Assembly: GCA_016801885.1 (NCBI GenBank)
Contig: CM028897.1
Coordinates: 20,278,001 to 20,342,000, forward strand
Direction of reading: 5' to 3'
DNA length: 64,000 bases
Source: Toxotes chatareus
Taxonomy: Eukaryota; Chordata; Actinopteri; Toxotidae
Position 1 is the first letter of the stretch; each line of letters begins with the position of its first letter. Made by a program: the position numbers and the translations under genes. This document shows, in pieces, positions 1 through 11,500 of this stretch. The notes below the pieces were generated by a model. That model searched no databases, had not been told where the DNA came from, and saw only the letters and a program-made list of their open reading frames with translations.

Positions 1-1799
1 CACAGACCTCTAAGTCATAGCACATCCTACTCAGGTAAAAATACTGTTGTTTCTTTTTGTGTATCTAAAAGAAGCTGAGCGCAGAACATCCTCAAAACAC
101 ACATTAACATTGAAATTGTTCATTTTAAAATTACAAGTGACTTTGCATCCTCGGAGATTTTTTTTTCTCCTATTTGAGCAGAGGCAGTGCGCTGACCGCT
201 CCCACCACCCTTCTTTTCTTCTACACTTTAGTTCCTCATTTTAAGTGTTGCAAGGCTTTTAATCCAGCTTCTATGAATAGCAGGCCAACAGTGTACTGTA
301 AGCCCAGATATAATCAAATGTTTGGGGGGGCGGGGTGGTGGAGAGGGAAGGCGGCTGAACTTTGTCCCAGTTCCTCCTCTATTCCCCGCCTTCCTTCTTC
401 TTCGTTTCCCTCATCCTGACTCGCTTGTTGTTGCAGCTGAGGGGAACAGTATGTTCAGAACAGCAGCTTCACTGCTGAGTGACAGCGATAAAGACAAGCT
501 TCAGCGTCATTCACAATAAAAGTGTGCAGCTATGGACGGTACTAAAAGGCCGAGCTCGGTTCATGTAATCAGACATTTTAACAAAGTGGACCCATAAGCT
601 TTAAAAAAAAAAAAAAAAAAAGTTAGAGAATTGTGAATGTAGTCTTTTTTTTTTTTATATGAAGTGCTGAACGCTTTCATTCTGAGAGGAGACATTTGAC
701 TTGAGACAAAAAAAAAAGTCCTCAGTGTTTTGAGGCTACTGCAAGATTTGTTCCATCTGTCTTTCTAGGAATTTGCTCTCTGGAAATTGTTTCTCAACAC
801 ACTCCTAGATTTTTCCTTTTTGTGTGTGTGTGTGTGTGTGTGGGGAAAAAAAGGGGGGAGCAGAGCTGGAGTGCGAATGACAAGACAAATTACAGACATT
901 CTGCAGTGCAGTTGTTATTATTGTGATGGAACTTAACAGACACAGAGGCTTAGTTTAGTTAGCAAAGCTAAGAGGTTTGCCGATGGACAACGTGATGCTC
1001 TGCGTGATTAGCAGCGCAGACGCCACCTGTTGATGAAGTTTCTGGAAAGTTTTCGTAGATTCACCTCGTGAGCATGCAGTCAGCTCACACTCAGATCGGG
1101 TTCTGTAAACATGGCTAGACTTCCAGGTAGGGAACTGAGACAGACATAGAAGCCACAGTGACGCTGTTCGGATCTTAAAATATACACTAATACTGTGTTT
1201 GGATAAAGAAAAATATGTGCATCTGGGGAAACAAAAAAATTGTACATCCAGATGTTAGGATTGTGGAAATACCTTCACAGCGGCAGTCAGTGTTAGTTAC
1301 TGTAGATGATTAGCTATCTAACTGCAGACTGACATTAGCAGCACCCTTTTCTCTCAGAGCTTAATGCTTGTAGGTGAACAGGCTCAGCCACGAATTTACA
1401 GAGCAGATATGCTGTAAAACGAAAAGCGTGCTGCTCACTGTCCATCAGTCTCAAACAGCACGCACGACTAATTGATTATTGGGCGACTGGCTGTTTGTGG
1501 TCTGCTAGGACGTGGGTCATCTCAGGAAACAGGATTCACATCGGAGTTATTCTCCTTGAATTGCGTTCAAACACACTTGCATGCTACATGTCAGGATTGG
1601 TGATGGATGGTGGTGTTTACACTCTCCTCTCTGTGCCCTCCTCCTCCTCCTCCTCCACCCCCCCACCCCTCTGGTCTCCCACTGGAATGTACTGACCAAA
1701 CCAGCTCTAGCAAGGTTTATGTGTGTGTATATATATATATAAACACACACACACACACATACACATACACACGACTCTCCTGTGTTTGTACACTCTAAG
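1..1799. other. Intronic DNA upstream of the first visible pdk2 exon
   Basis: No coding exon is recognisable here on either strand. The two N-terminal coding exons expected for a pyruvate dehydrogenase kinase are not found, so this stretch is most likely intron (or further upstream sequence) of pdk2. It holds homopolymer A/T runs near 602-620 and 644-656, a GT run near 824-841, a CTC-rich tract near 1638-1675 and a mixed TA/CA dinucleotide run at about 1725-1772, just before the first visible exon. Confidence 0.6.
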
Positions 1800-1871
1800 G
1801 TACATCCAGAGCCTGTTGGAAATCCTTGAGTTTCTGGACAAGAACCCAGACGATCAGAGAGTCCTCGAGAC
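1800..1871 (+). CDS. pdk2: pdk2 exon (third coding exon by PDK2 comparison)
   Basis: Acceptor CTCTAAG precedes a single G that completes a codon begun upstream (Trp in PDK2). The exon then reads YIQSLLEILEFLDKNPDD and ends AC before donor GTGAGT. It matches the end of the first helical segment of the regulatory domain. Confidence 0.88.
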
Positions 1872-4800
1872 GTGAGTGCAACACAGCACAGGACAGATCT
1901 GGACATTGCTTTCACTTTCTTCTTCTCTAACCTAACCCCTGCCTTCTTCCTGTCCTCTCCAGGTTTGTGGAGGTCTTGGAGGCCATCAGGAACCGGCACA
2001 ACGAGGTGGTCCCCACCATGGCTCAGGGAGTCATCGAGTACAAAGACGCCTTTGGCCAGCAGGACGCTGTCACTGATCACAACATCCAGTACTTCCTGGA
2101 TCGCTTCTATACCAGCCGCATCTCCATCCGCATGCTCATCAACCAACACAGTGAGCTGCGACACACACACACACAACCCCAAATACCAGCCTCTGCCTCC
2201 AACCGCACTCACAGGCAGTTTGTAAATAGGTATTGTATATAAGGCGGAGGAAGAGTAATAATCAATTTCCTCTTTCTCTTCTCTCTTGCAGCTCTGGTCT
2301 TCAACGGAAACACAAACCCCGCCCACCCTAACACCATTGGCTGCATCGACTCTATGTGTGATGTGACAGAGGTTGTACGAGGTAAGGAGAAACAGAAGAG
2401 AGAGAGAGGCTGTCACAGGTGGTTTTGACCACTGTTTTACTTTTGACAGGGACAATACATCAGCAGATTCTTGTTCTTATTCCATTATCCAATATGGCAC
2501 AAGGCTGAATGACCAACTAGGAGAAGTGCCTGAATTATGTAAACATGATAACAGCTGGAAAAATGAAGGTGTTCTAAAACATTTTGACTGTTGATGTATA
2601 TTAATGCCTGTGACAAAATCAAAGAGCACAAGCAACAACATCAAACAGGGGACCAATAGCGGCCCAACACTTCATTTTTGCTGCAGGGACCTGCAGTGTG
2701 TTTACCCAGCCCTGATATGTCATCAGTCATGAAGTCAAAAAAACTTTTTTGGCAGGCTGGCTGCCAAAACAGCTCATCTCAAAGACAAACTGCGTTCTAC
2801 TTAAGAAAAACAGTGACACCATATCTCCACTACCTTTTCAAAAATTCCACAATTTTCATAATTCAGTGTCCGTTTCACTTTTTGTATCTCTGATGAGGAA
2901 TAAAAACTCCTCACGGCATCGAGTGAAGCAGGGGCAGAGCTGGCAGGCTGCCACTTTAGTCCTTTCTTCGGTCAGTGGGCAGAGTCAGGGCTGCTGGTTG
3001 TGATCCAAACACACTTATCGTGATTACGCTGATGATGACCTTGCATTCATCAGATCTGTTTATCTTTATGTCGGCTTTATCATCTCCATGCAGGGCAAAG
3101 AATGGAACTGTTTTTTTTCTTTCTCTCTAGATGCCTATGAAAGTGCAAAGTTGCTGTGTGAGCAGTATTACCTGGGAGCACCAGAGCTGGAGCTGAGGCA
3201 GGTGAATGGTAAACACACACACACACACACACACACACATGCAAAACACGGACAAAACACATTTTTTACCAGTTGCTGATGTGTGTGTCTACAGATCATT
3301 GACAGTTTTTTGTTTTTTTGTTTTTTTTTTTTCCTCCCCCAGCCAACAGCATCAGGGAGCCCATCCAGATTTCATACATCCCATCTCACCTGTACCACAT
3401 GCTCTTTGAACTCTTCAAGGTAATAAGCTGCATAGACAAAAAATGTACACCCCCAGAGGAGTACTTAAACTAACAATTATTTTCACAATGAGTTGATCAT
3501 TCATTTATCGTAGCAATGAAACTGAAAGCCCATAGTCAAGCCTTCATATGTCTTATTTTATCTGACCAACTGAACAACTAAAACCAAAATATATTCAGTT
3601 TAGTACCATGTAAAACAAGGAAAGCACCAAATCCGCACATTTGAGATGCTAGAAATAGCAAATCTTTGACATTTCTGCTTAGAAAATGACCAAAATGATT
3701 ATTTACTTATCAAAATAGTTGATTTCTGTCACGACTATGGGAGGCAAGGACTAGGAGCCAAATGCAAGACCCCACAGACGTAGTCCAAACTAACAATTAT
3801 TTATTCAAACAAAGTAACAAACAGAAAATCTCTCACGGAGGAGGCGGAAGACAAATTAACTGGACAAAGTAACAAACAAAAGATCACCCAAAAAGGGGAA
3901 AAAGGCACTAAAACAAAAGTTACAAAAAGTGAACACAAAATCACTCTTAACGAGGAGAAAAGGCTAAACAAGAAACAAAGTAACAAAATAATACAAAACC
4001 TGACCTGGGGTATTATGAAGACGAGAGATCCAAAAAAAAAGCAAAATACATGAGCCAAGGGCAAGAGACCAAACATAGGACACGGCGTGATACAAAGCAT
4101 GGAACCTGACATGAGACGAAACGTGAGACAAGAACATGGGACAACAACGAACTGGCACTGGACAAGGGGAAACGCAGACTATATATACACAGGTAAGGGG
4201 AAACAGGTGGAACCAATTAGGGCGGGGAAAACAATTACAAAAGCAGGAAACAAGACAAAGACAGGAAGTAAAACAAGACCAGATACACAAGGACAGTGAA
4301 TACAAAATAAAACAGGAACCCACAAAACAATATACTTTCCAAAATAAAACTAAACTGAAAATGTCCAAAAGTCCATAAAAAAGATCCACACACAGCCCCC
4401 TTAGGGGCTAGACATGACAATTTCTCTTTCAGTGAACTAACTGATTCATGGATTAGTTTGGGTTCCAGCCTAGTGGCTACTCAGGAGCTAATAAACCTTC
4501 CCATGTCCTCTCTGTAGAACGCCATGAGAGCAACCATTGAGAACCTTGAGGCCAGCAGGACCCTCCCACCCATCAAAGTTATGGTCGCCCTCGGTGGCGA
4601 GGACCTGTCGATCAAGGTGAGTAACTCCTCTGCCAAGCGCAGAAACTCTTGAATCATCAGATGTTTAATTAACATGAAAAACATTAAATTAGCAGCATTT
4701 GAAAGACTTTTCCTCTTTGGTTGCTTTTACCTTTTGTGAAGCATTCACACATCGTTTCCAGTTCTACAACACACCAGCAAACATGCAGCACATTAACTAA

Positions 4801-6368
4801 ACTTTGCAGTTTATCACAATATGAAAGAAGAATACGTAAGCTAAGAACAGAACCTGAGTTGGCACAAATGAACTTCTTTACTTTAAAAAGCACAGCAATC
4901 CATCCTGTGAAGCCATACTAAAATATGTTACACATACATCACGTATACACTAAGGTGATTACTGGGTGTAAGAAAAAAAAAAAAAAAAAAAGCTATGAAA
5001 AGAAAGAGACTATTTTCTTCTTGTCCTCATTTGGAAATGACGTGTTTCCAGCCTTTGCCCCATTGTTCCTGTTACCCAGACTCACCTCCACTCAGCTGGT
5101 TAATTAGATTATATAAGCCTCATAAACCCTCATTATCATCAAAGCATCATAATCCGCCCAGATGCCGAGCTCATTCACTGACAGCATTGGCTCCTGGCAC
5201 ACCAAGCAGCCATATTTAGACAGGATTAACACAGCACACTATTAGCTGATACCTGCAACCTTTACTCCGCTCCTAAATTGGAGACACACACACCTAACGC
5301 CAAACCTTCATCATCATCATATTTATGCTGAGCCCTCGCTTCTGTGTTAACCTCTCTGTTGTGTCCGTCTTTCACCAGATGAGTGACAGAGGAGGCGGCG
5401 TCCCCTTCAAGAAGACAGAGCGTTTGTTCAGCTACATGTACTCCACAGCACCCAGACCCTCCTTAGGAGACAAACACAGAGCCCCACTGGTGAGCAGATC
5501 ACACACAAAAACACACATTCAAATACAATATTAGTACATGAGAAGAGCTAACGTGTGTGTGTGTGTGTGTGTGTGTATTCATGTAGGCTGGGTTTGGCTA
5601 TGGTCTGCCCATCTCTCGGCTCTATGCTCGCTACTTCCAGGGAGACTTGAAGCTCTACTCTATGGAGGGTTACGGCACTGATGCTGTCATTCACCTGAAG
5701 GTAATATACAGATACAAACATGTGTTAGATATGTCAATCTTGGGCCAAGTTACCTTGAATAACAGTATGCTCTTATTTTGAAAAAGGCAACATGATTGGA
5801 GAGCCCATATCATATTTATTATTATTTTTTAATTATATTTTATTTATAAAAACAGTCAGATATTTTTATTTGTGACCTCTTTTGCTCATAGTAGCCCAAG
5901 CTAAATTTGAATTGGTCTTTGTTTTTTGTTGTGTACTGATTTACATTTTATTGTAACGCCTGCTTTGTCATACAGGTATTGAATGCTTTATTCAGAATGA
6001 GGCTTAAGGATTTGTTGATCAGAGGTCTAGATTAATTTAACAGCCTTGAAAGCCGGAAACAGCTTGAGCCAGTCAGTTTGCTATCAGATCAAGTTTACTG
6101 GGTTTGCCTTGTACAAAGACCAGGGCCCAAGTCTAGAGTGAAAAAGATCAAGATAAGTTCAGATAGACAAGCAGGAAAAAAAGCATGTGGTAAGTAAACC
6201 CTGTTGTTGTGTCTGTGTCTCTAGGTGTTGTCCACAGACTCTGTGGAGAGGCTGCCAGTTTTTAACAAAACTGCTCTGCGTCACTACAAGCTGAGTTTGG
6301 AGGCAGATGATTGGTGCATTCCCTCAAAGGAGCCATTGGACTTGGCTGTGTACCGTGCTGCTAAGTGA
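1800..6368 (+). CDS. pdk2: Pyruvate dehydrogenase kinase, PDK2-like (3' nine exons, 5'-partial)
   Basis: This gene encodes a mitochondrial-matrix kinase that phosphorylates the E1-alpha subunit of pyruvate dehydrogenase and so limits entry of pyruvate into the TCA cycle. Nine exons join in frame (1800-1871, 1963-2150, 2292-2381, 3131-3208, 3343-3419, 4518-4616, 5379-5489, 5587-5700, 6225-6368), giving about 323 residues of a family that is usually about 400-410 long. The first two coding exons lie off the left edge. Visible motifs, in order: the BCDHK/PDK helical domain with RNRHNEVVPTMAQG and DRFYTSRISIRMLINQH; the GHKL ATPase N box ELFKNAMRA; the G1 box SDRGGGVP; the ATP-lid region YSTAPRPS; the G2 box GFGYGLPISRLYARYF; and the C-terminal DW motif in EADDWCIP. 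Residues such as STDSVERLP and NPAHP favour PDK2 over PDK1, PDK3 and PDK4, but some positions are PDK3-like. A one-residue insertion lies near FGQQDAVTDHN. The family is certain; the paralogue is inferred. Confidence 0.93.
1963..2150 (+). CDS. pdk2: pdk2 exon, four-helix regulatory domain
   Basis: The acceptor is CCTCTCCAG and the donor is GTGAGC. The exon contains RNRHNEVVPTMAQGVIEYKD and the family-typical NIQYFLDRFYTSRISIRMLI segment. It ends with the first base of a Thr codon finished by the next exon. Confidence 0.93.
2292..2381 (+). CDS. pdk2: pdk2 exon
   Basis: Acceptor CTCTTGCAG, donor GTAAGG. It encodes TLVFNGNTNPAHPNTIGCID and then CDVTEVVR. Phases match both neighbours. Confidence 0.92.
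3131..3208 (+). CDS. pdk2: pdk2 exon
   Basis: Acceptor TCTCTCTAG, donor GTAAAC. It encodes DAYESAKLLCEQYYLGAPEL and ELRQVN. A CA microsatellite begins almost at the donor (about 3211-3238). Confidence 0.91.
3343..3419 (+). CDS. pdk2: pdk2 exon, start of ATPase domain
   Basis: Acceptor CTCCCCCAG follows a long T-rich tract; the donor is GTAATA. It encodes ANSIREPIQISYIPSHLYHM and then LFELFK, the first half of the GHKL N box. It ends on a complete codon. Confidence 0.92.
3468..4459. repeat. Old dispersed teleost repeat split by a later LTR insertion
   Basis: Sequence from AACTAACAATTATTTTCAC (3468) to ATCAAAATAGTTGATTTC (3726), and again from 4420 to about 4459 (AACTAACTGATTCATGGATT), resembles an abundant fish repeat whose ends read like AACTAAC.ATTATTTTCA and CGATTAATCG-type motifs. 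The two parts are contiguous if the LTR at 3727-4419 and one 5-bp duplication are removed. Assignment rests on remembered resemblance. Confidence 0.5.
3727..4419 (-). mobile_element. Solo LTR (693 bp) in a pdk2 intron
   Basis: The element starts TGTCACGACTA and ends TAGACATGACA, so its ends are imperfect inverted repeats beginning TG and ending CA, as LTRs do. It is flanked by a perfect 5-bp duplication, ATTTC at 3722-3726 and 4420-4424. Read on the minus strand there is a TATATATAG box near 4180-4187 and an AATAAA signal near 3801-3806, in the order expected of a U3-R-U5 LTR. No internal retroelement coding sequence is next to it, so recombination between two LTRs probably left this solo copy. 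The superfamily (Gypsy, BEL or endogenous retrovirus) cannot be settled by eye. Confidence 0.75.
4518..4616 (+). CDS. pdk2: pdk2 exon, ATP-binding N box
   Basis: Acceptor CTCTGTAG, donor GTGAGT. It encodes NAMRATIENLEASRTLPPIK and VMVALGGEDLSIK. The Asn of NAMRA is the Mg-ATP-coordinating residue of the GHKL fold. Confidence 0.94.
5379..5489 (+). CDS. pdk2: pdk2 exon, G1 box and ATP lid
   Basis: Acceptor TTTCACCAG, donor GTGAGC. It encodes MSDRGGGVPFKKTERLFSYM and the YSTAPRPS segment. The Asp and glycines of the G1 box are intact, which suggests a working nucleotide site. Confidence 0.94.
5587..5700 (+). CDS. pdk2: pdk2 exon, G2 box
   Basis: Acceptor TTCATGTAG, right after a GT microsatellite (5553-5576); donor GTAATA. 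It encodes AGFGYGLPISRLYARYFQGD and LKLYSMEGYGTDAVIHLK, with the glycine-rich G2 motif intact. Confidence 0.94.
6225..6368 (+). CDS. pdk2: pdk2 last coding exon
   Basis: Acceptor TGTCTCTAG. It encodes VLSTDSVERLPVFNKTALRH and then EADDWCIPSKEP, containing the conserved DW motif of the C-terminal cross-tail, and stops with TGA at 6366-6368. Confidence 0.93.
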   Translation: MLSTDSVERLPVFNKTALRHYKLSLEADDWCIPSKEPLDLAVYRAAK

Positions 6369-6659
6369 TTCACTAAATGACCAGATATAACAAACATTTG
6401 CAAACTGACCATAGAATGTCCTTTAAAGGTAGGGCATTGTGGGACCGGAATTGTTAGCTCGGCAGTGGATGGGGGCTGAGGTGACTCAAAGTGGCCAGTG
6501 AGATGAAAGAGAAGGCCCCATCATCGATGTCCAGACTGTCTAGGAATTGGAGCGAGCACCTTCTTCCTGCATCTCCTCCTGCTTTCTTTACGTGTGTGCT
6601 GTAGATAAAGGAAGAGAGTCAAGATGGTGGACACCGAAAGATGTAGTGGTTGCATCCAG

Positions 6660-6694
<35 letters not shown>

Positions 6695-8580
6695 TTTAGA
6701 TGAACTGAATACAGTACAGGGCTGAACAATTTGTGGAAGATATCTAATCGAGGACATTTTCTGACCAATATTGTGAATTGAAAACCAGTGTGATCAATCA
6801 AACCACAAAAGGGTGTTATTTGTTATGAAGAGCTGCACATTGAGTAATAACAAACAGCTGGTAAGCGAGGCAGCTATTCTCTGTAGCTCTTTAACCAAAT
6901 ATTAGCTTCACAAATTAACAGATTGTTGCTTCACAGCCCCGAATGCTGGACCACCACATTCGAAACTTTTACAGTGAAGCTTTAAACAACTATATGATGT
7001 CCTTAAAGCTTCATTTGGGCAGTTCCAGCAACTGTTTCGCTGTCTGGCAGCTGTCAGTCATTAAACTCAAGCTAGGTGCTAGCTGTTAGCAGCTTGTCTG
7101 AAAATGATCAGCTAGCTAGATTGTTAATGTCTATAAAAACACAAAACACAGAACCCTCTCTATTTTATCTGACACCTAAATTATACACACAGTACATTTA
7201 CTAGTGTGCAGAGACAAAATTGACCACAAGAGCCACAGGTTTTATTTTGCAGTTTTATTTAGCAGTTTCACTCAGCTAACGTCAATTAGCCACAGCTGGC
7301 TAAATTTAGCAAAGCTGTCTTTATGGTCAGCAAAGTTAATGGCTGCCCATTAACTAATAATCACAAAACTTTTTGACTGATTCCTAAGGTGCCAAAATAC
7401 GCTATATAAAAAAATACAGCTCTTTGTGAGTAATCAGTCGTCCCCGAATATTGGGAAAAGATGGCTTCATTTTTTAAAACCATTCTGTTAAACCATTGTA
7501 AGCGTTCCAGCCTTTGGCAACATTTGATTTGAATGGGTTCCTGATAATTAGTTCCTGATTACATCCTGAAAAAGTACCATTATACTTTCTCTTTTTTTTT
7601 TGGCATGAATTTACTTTGAGTCTGCATGTTTTCTCATTGTAATAATGTCTGACAGAATGGGTCCGAGGGCTTTTATATATCTCAGCAGCAGCAGTAAGAT
7701 GTTCAGATGAAAGAAAGAGACTGTGGTGTGTTATAAAGGATTTGGTTAAGTCTAGGACAAAAAACAGTGCATGTGTCTTCCAGCTTGATATTATTCCAAG
7801 CCTTATTTCACAAAGAAATACACATTGTAGCCAAATGTTAGTGATCTGTATTACTGATTTTTTTTTTTTTAATAAAGGTGTCTCAGGGTGCTTGTCAGCC
7901 AGTCAGGTCTTTCATTTTCAAGGTGCCAGCATGAGATTTTCCTCAGAAACAGAACATGCCTGTGCACATTGACTAAGAGGTGCTTTTTTTTTCTTTTTCT
8001 TTTTTGTTACGAGAAACAGAACATTCCCTCCTGTGTGTCCCTGGTTTGCTTTTGTGTGAATCAGTCAGGGAGAGGATACTTTGCAGGCTTGTGTTGATTT
8101 AATGTAGTTTCTCTTGAACAAACTAAGTAAATCCTCTCTTGAATTCCTGCCTTTTGGCAGAACAGGTGTTTGGCTACCCAGTTACTGATATTACACAAGG
8201 ATTAAGGTTTGTGTTTGGCAGGTAGTCTAACACTGTCAGCAACAGACAGTTATGTAAGCATGTCTTCTGTTGACGGTATTGGTTATCTATTAGTTAGCTG
8301 AACTCACTGTGTGGAAAGTGCCTCAATCAGTGTGTTGTTGAAGACTTGTATTGAGTCCAGACTGAAATGTATTTTACTGTGTGAAAATAATACCTCCCTG
8401 TTATACTGTATATTGTGATTCACTGTGTGTATACTATTCACAGCATACAGTATGTGTGTGACTCAGATGCTGTTTTATTGTGTCCTTTGAAGTGCCTGTA
8501 TTCTCATGTAAATTTGAAGTGAACTCTTAATAATGGAGGAATTTTATTTTTTTAATAAAAGTTTTGAAAAATGGTTTTAA
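6369..8580 (+). other. pdk2: Probable pdk2 3' UTR and flank
   Basis: No coding exon follows the stop. AATAAA hexamers on the plus strand occur at 7871-7876, 8554-8559 and, further on, 9012-9017. The true 3' end is not decided by sequence alone. The stretch includes a GA microsatellite (about 6664-6693) and TAGC-rich repeat-like DNA near 6840-7330. Confidence 0.4.
8554..8559 (+). terminator. pdk2: Candidate polyadenylation signal for pdk2
   Basis: AATAAA in a T-rich setting, followed within 80 bases by TG/T-rich sequence. It is one of three candidates; the others are at 7871 and 9012. Confidence 0.3.
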
Positions 8581-11500
8581 AAAATGAATCACTCTGAAAT
8601 TAATGCAACTTTTATTTTCATTATTGTTGTAATTGGATTATATATTGTGTGATGAACGTGCGTGTGTGTGTGTGTGTCTCACAGCCAGGGAACTGTGCAC
8701 AAGGAAGCAATAAACCAGGACATACACTGAATTGCATAACATCAATGAAAAGATGTACAATAACGTGCGTGCATTTGTGCATGTTTCTGAGCGCTTCTTT
8801 GTGTAGGTGGCCTGGAATAGCTCACAAGAGTACCAGGGTCAGTGCACGGACTTTGGCCAGCATACAGGGAGTGTTTGCTGGGACATCCGTGAACACGCAG
8901 TAGGCCTGTGTATCTGTGTTGGGCTTGGTTTTGCTGAACAGTGAAAGCGTTAGGTCATAAATGATTGATTGGACTGACAAATGGGGTATAACAATGGTCC
9001 TGTGGAACAACAATAAAGCTATAAAGATTGCAGGTTTAGATGACATTACAGCAGGTCAGCATCCACCATTATCAGAAACTGAAGCCTCCACCCAAGCAGT
9101 GTTACAAATCCCCTGAAACGTCCAACACCAGTGATGTGTTATTTAGCCCCAGTGGCTATAGAGTTGTCAAGAGTAGGAGCTATTTCAGGTGCCCCTGGTT
9201 TCTCAAGTAAAGATCATCTGTCAGTTTTGACAATTTTGACAACTATGGCACTGTGTTTTGAATCTAATACCTCTCTGGTTTAAACTTCTGACTGACACAA
9301 CGACCCATAAATCATTTATCATTGTTTTGTAGATCAGTAATAGGACATCACTTTGCAGTTGTTGCAGATGCATGTTTGAAAGGTTGTTAATAAATGAATT
9401 GGGTCTAACTGCTGTGGTCAAGTTGTCCATTTGCAGAAAAGAAATTGTCATAACCAGCCATGGCTATTGATTCATCAGCCATGAATTAATTTGTTATATG
9501 GAACTTCACCAAAATCAGTTTATTCTCAAACCTCTTAGATCTGCTTGGTATAAAATCCACACAGCTTATGATGAGTCAAAAAAAGTTAAAAAAAAAAAAA
9601 AAAAGTTAAAAAAAAAAAAAAGCTAATAAAGTTGAAGTTTCGAATTTCATTTTTTAAAAGTCAAAATGTCCAAATGTCCTGTGGGTTCAGGCTGAATATC
9701 GACCATGAACAAGATTCAAACCCCAAACCACACAAGCGAACCACTGACCTCTGTCTGATGTAAGTATTAACTGTGCACACACACGTAACACAAACACATA
9801 AATGTCCCCAGTATATTTGACCGATGCGGGTTCATGTCAGAGAGCTTGAGGACCAGCTTGAACCAGTTCGGTTGTGAGCCTGAACCTGGTCCCTGCAACA
9901 GCAGAGAGTGACACTGCCCTACAACTCCACTGTTTGTACATGATCACTGACACATCAGTGAAATCTAACACAAACAAATCACAGGAAACCCCCTTTAATA
10001 CTTTAGTTCAATGCTAACATTGTTTTGGAGCTCTGGAGACTAACACACTCAACACCGTTTTATCAGCTTGACACTGATGACACATTACTTACTAATTTTA
10101 TCAGAACTGATTATGAACATGAGTTTGAAATGAGTGCACGTCGATCGGATGAGTAACTGTCCAGAAGATCAAAATACAGACTGACAGAGATTTGTCCATT
10201 TATTAGTGGGATGAACTACTGAGTCAGTTCTTGGTAACTCCGCCCTCCTTCTTGAAGTAGTTCATGGTGGATTTTCAGGTCATTTCCTGTTGGAGAAACC
10301 AGCCTCTTTTCACTTTCACTTTCTTGACTGACTGCAGGACATTTGCGTCTGTAATTTGCTGATATCTAGCAGAATCCATTCTTCCCTCTATCCGTGCAAC
10401 ACTTCTTGTGCTGTGCTCCTTTCTTTTCTTTTCTTTTCCTTTCCTTTCCATTGGTGATTTTGGCCAAAGAGCACAGTTTAAACGTCATCTCTCCGGTGTC
10501 ACTTATTGCCAAAACCCACTCTGGCTTACCCAGAGGTTTCTTTGCAGACTGACTTCAGACATTAACTTTTGTGATGGGGTCAGAGGTCAGGTTTCCTTCT
10601 CCATGTTTGTGCGTTAACGCTGTACACCTGGTGCAGCTACACCTGTGCACACACAGGGGCACAGGTGCGAGTTGAGCCGCAGAGGATGTCACATTAACTG
10701 TAAGCTGGTGCTCAGCAGGTACTGCCTCCATTTTGTACCGTAACACCTCCTCTCTCCTCTGCTGTCCGCTGGGTGTGAGCAGCTCAGACCTCCTCTCCTG
10801 TAAAAACAGTGACTAACAGAGAGAGCAGAACAGAGGAGAGCAACAGAAACCACCACTCAGTGGACTTGCTTGGCGGATGTGGCTCTGTAAAATGCTCCAT
10901 TCCTTATTCTCTGAAGACAGAAGTTGTTTACAAATCTGTGCTTACGGACTGCAAAACTGTGGTGTGCATTGAAAAACCGATACAGAGAGTACAGATTTAC
11001 ACATGACCATGTGTAAAATTCTCTTTTTTTTTTCTCTCTTCTTTATTCAATATTTGCATTCAGTCAAAATAAATGTCAAAAATATATCACAAATGAAAGT
11101 TATTTGTAAACAGGGGCAGATGAGAAATATATAAATATAAATATACAAAAATGGTTCAAACATTCTGTCATATTTAATTTGATTTTTTTTTCAGTGCCAG
11201 TCTGCTGTTGGTCTGTTTTCAGTGGTGTGATTATAGATCGAGCAGTGACACCATGTGGTGAGGTTTACAAATTACTGTTATCTCACAATTATATGTATAC
11301 TTGTTTGTTTACAAAACCTATTAGATTTATCTAGAGATTTACCTTCTAATTGAATCAGTTATACAACAAAATAACACTTAAATCCCCCTCCAGTCCGAAA
11401 TCTGAATTGTTTAATTTTTACTTTTCTGGGATGCCTGAACATCACTGTGCTCACCTTAAATGTCAGTTTGATGCCTATAAGCAGGATTTATGACACTAGA

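Noticed and set aside
1547..2455. Long minus-strand ORF over the first pdk2 exons
   Set aside because: It is antisense to well-supported pdk2 exons and runs through CA/TA simple sequence. Its protein is low-complexity in places and matches nothing I know.
3787..3802. 16-mer AAACTAACAATTATTT shared with 3467-3482
   Set aside because: The second copy is internal to the LTR and the first is the border of the older repeat. There are no other shared flanks, so it is probably chance in AT-rich sequence.
9640..9780. tRNA-like segment (GATTCAAACCCC)
   Set aside because: Only a B-box-like motif is present; no A box, anticodon arm or acceptor stem could be folded.
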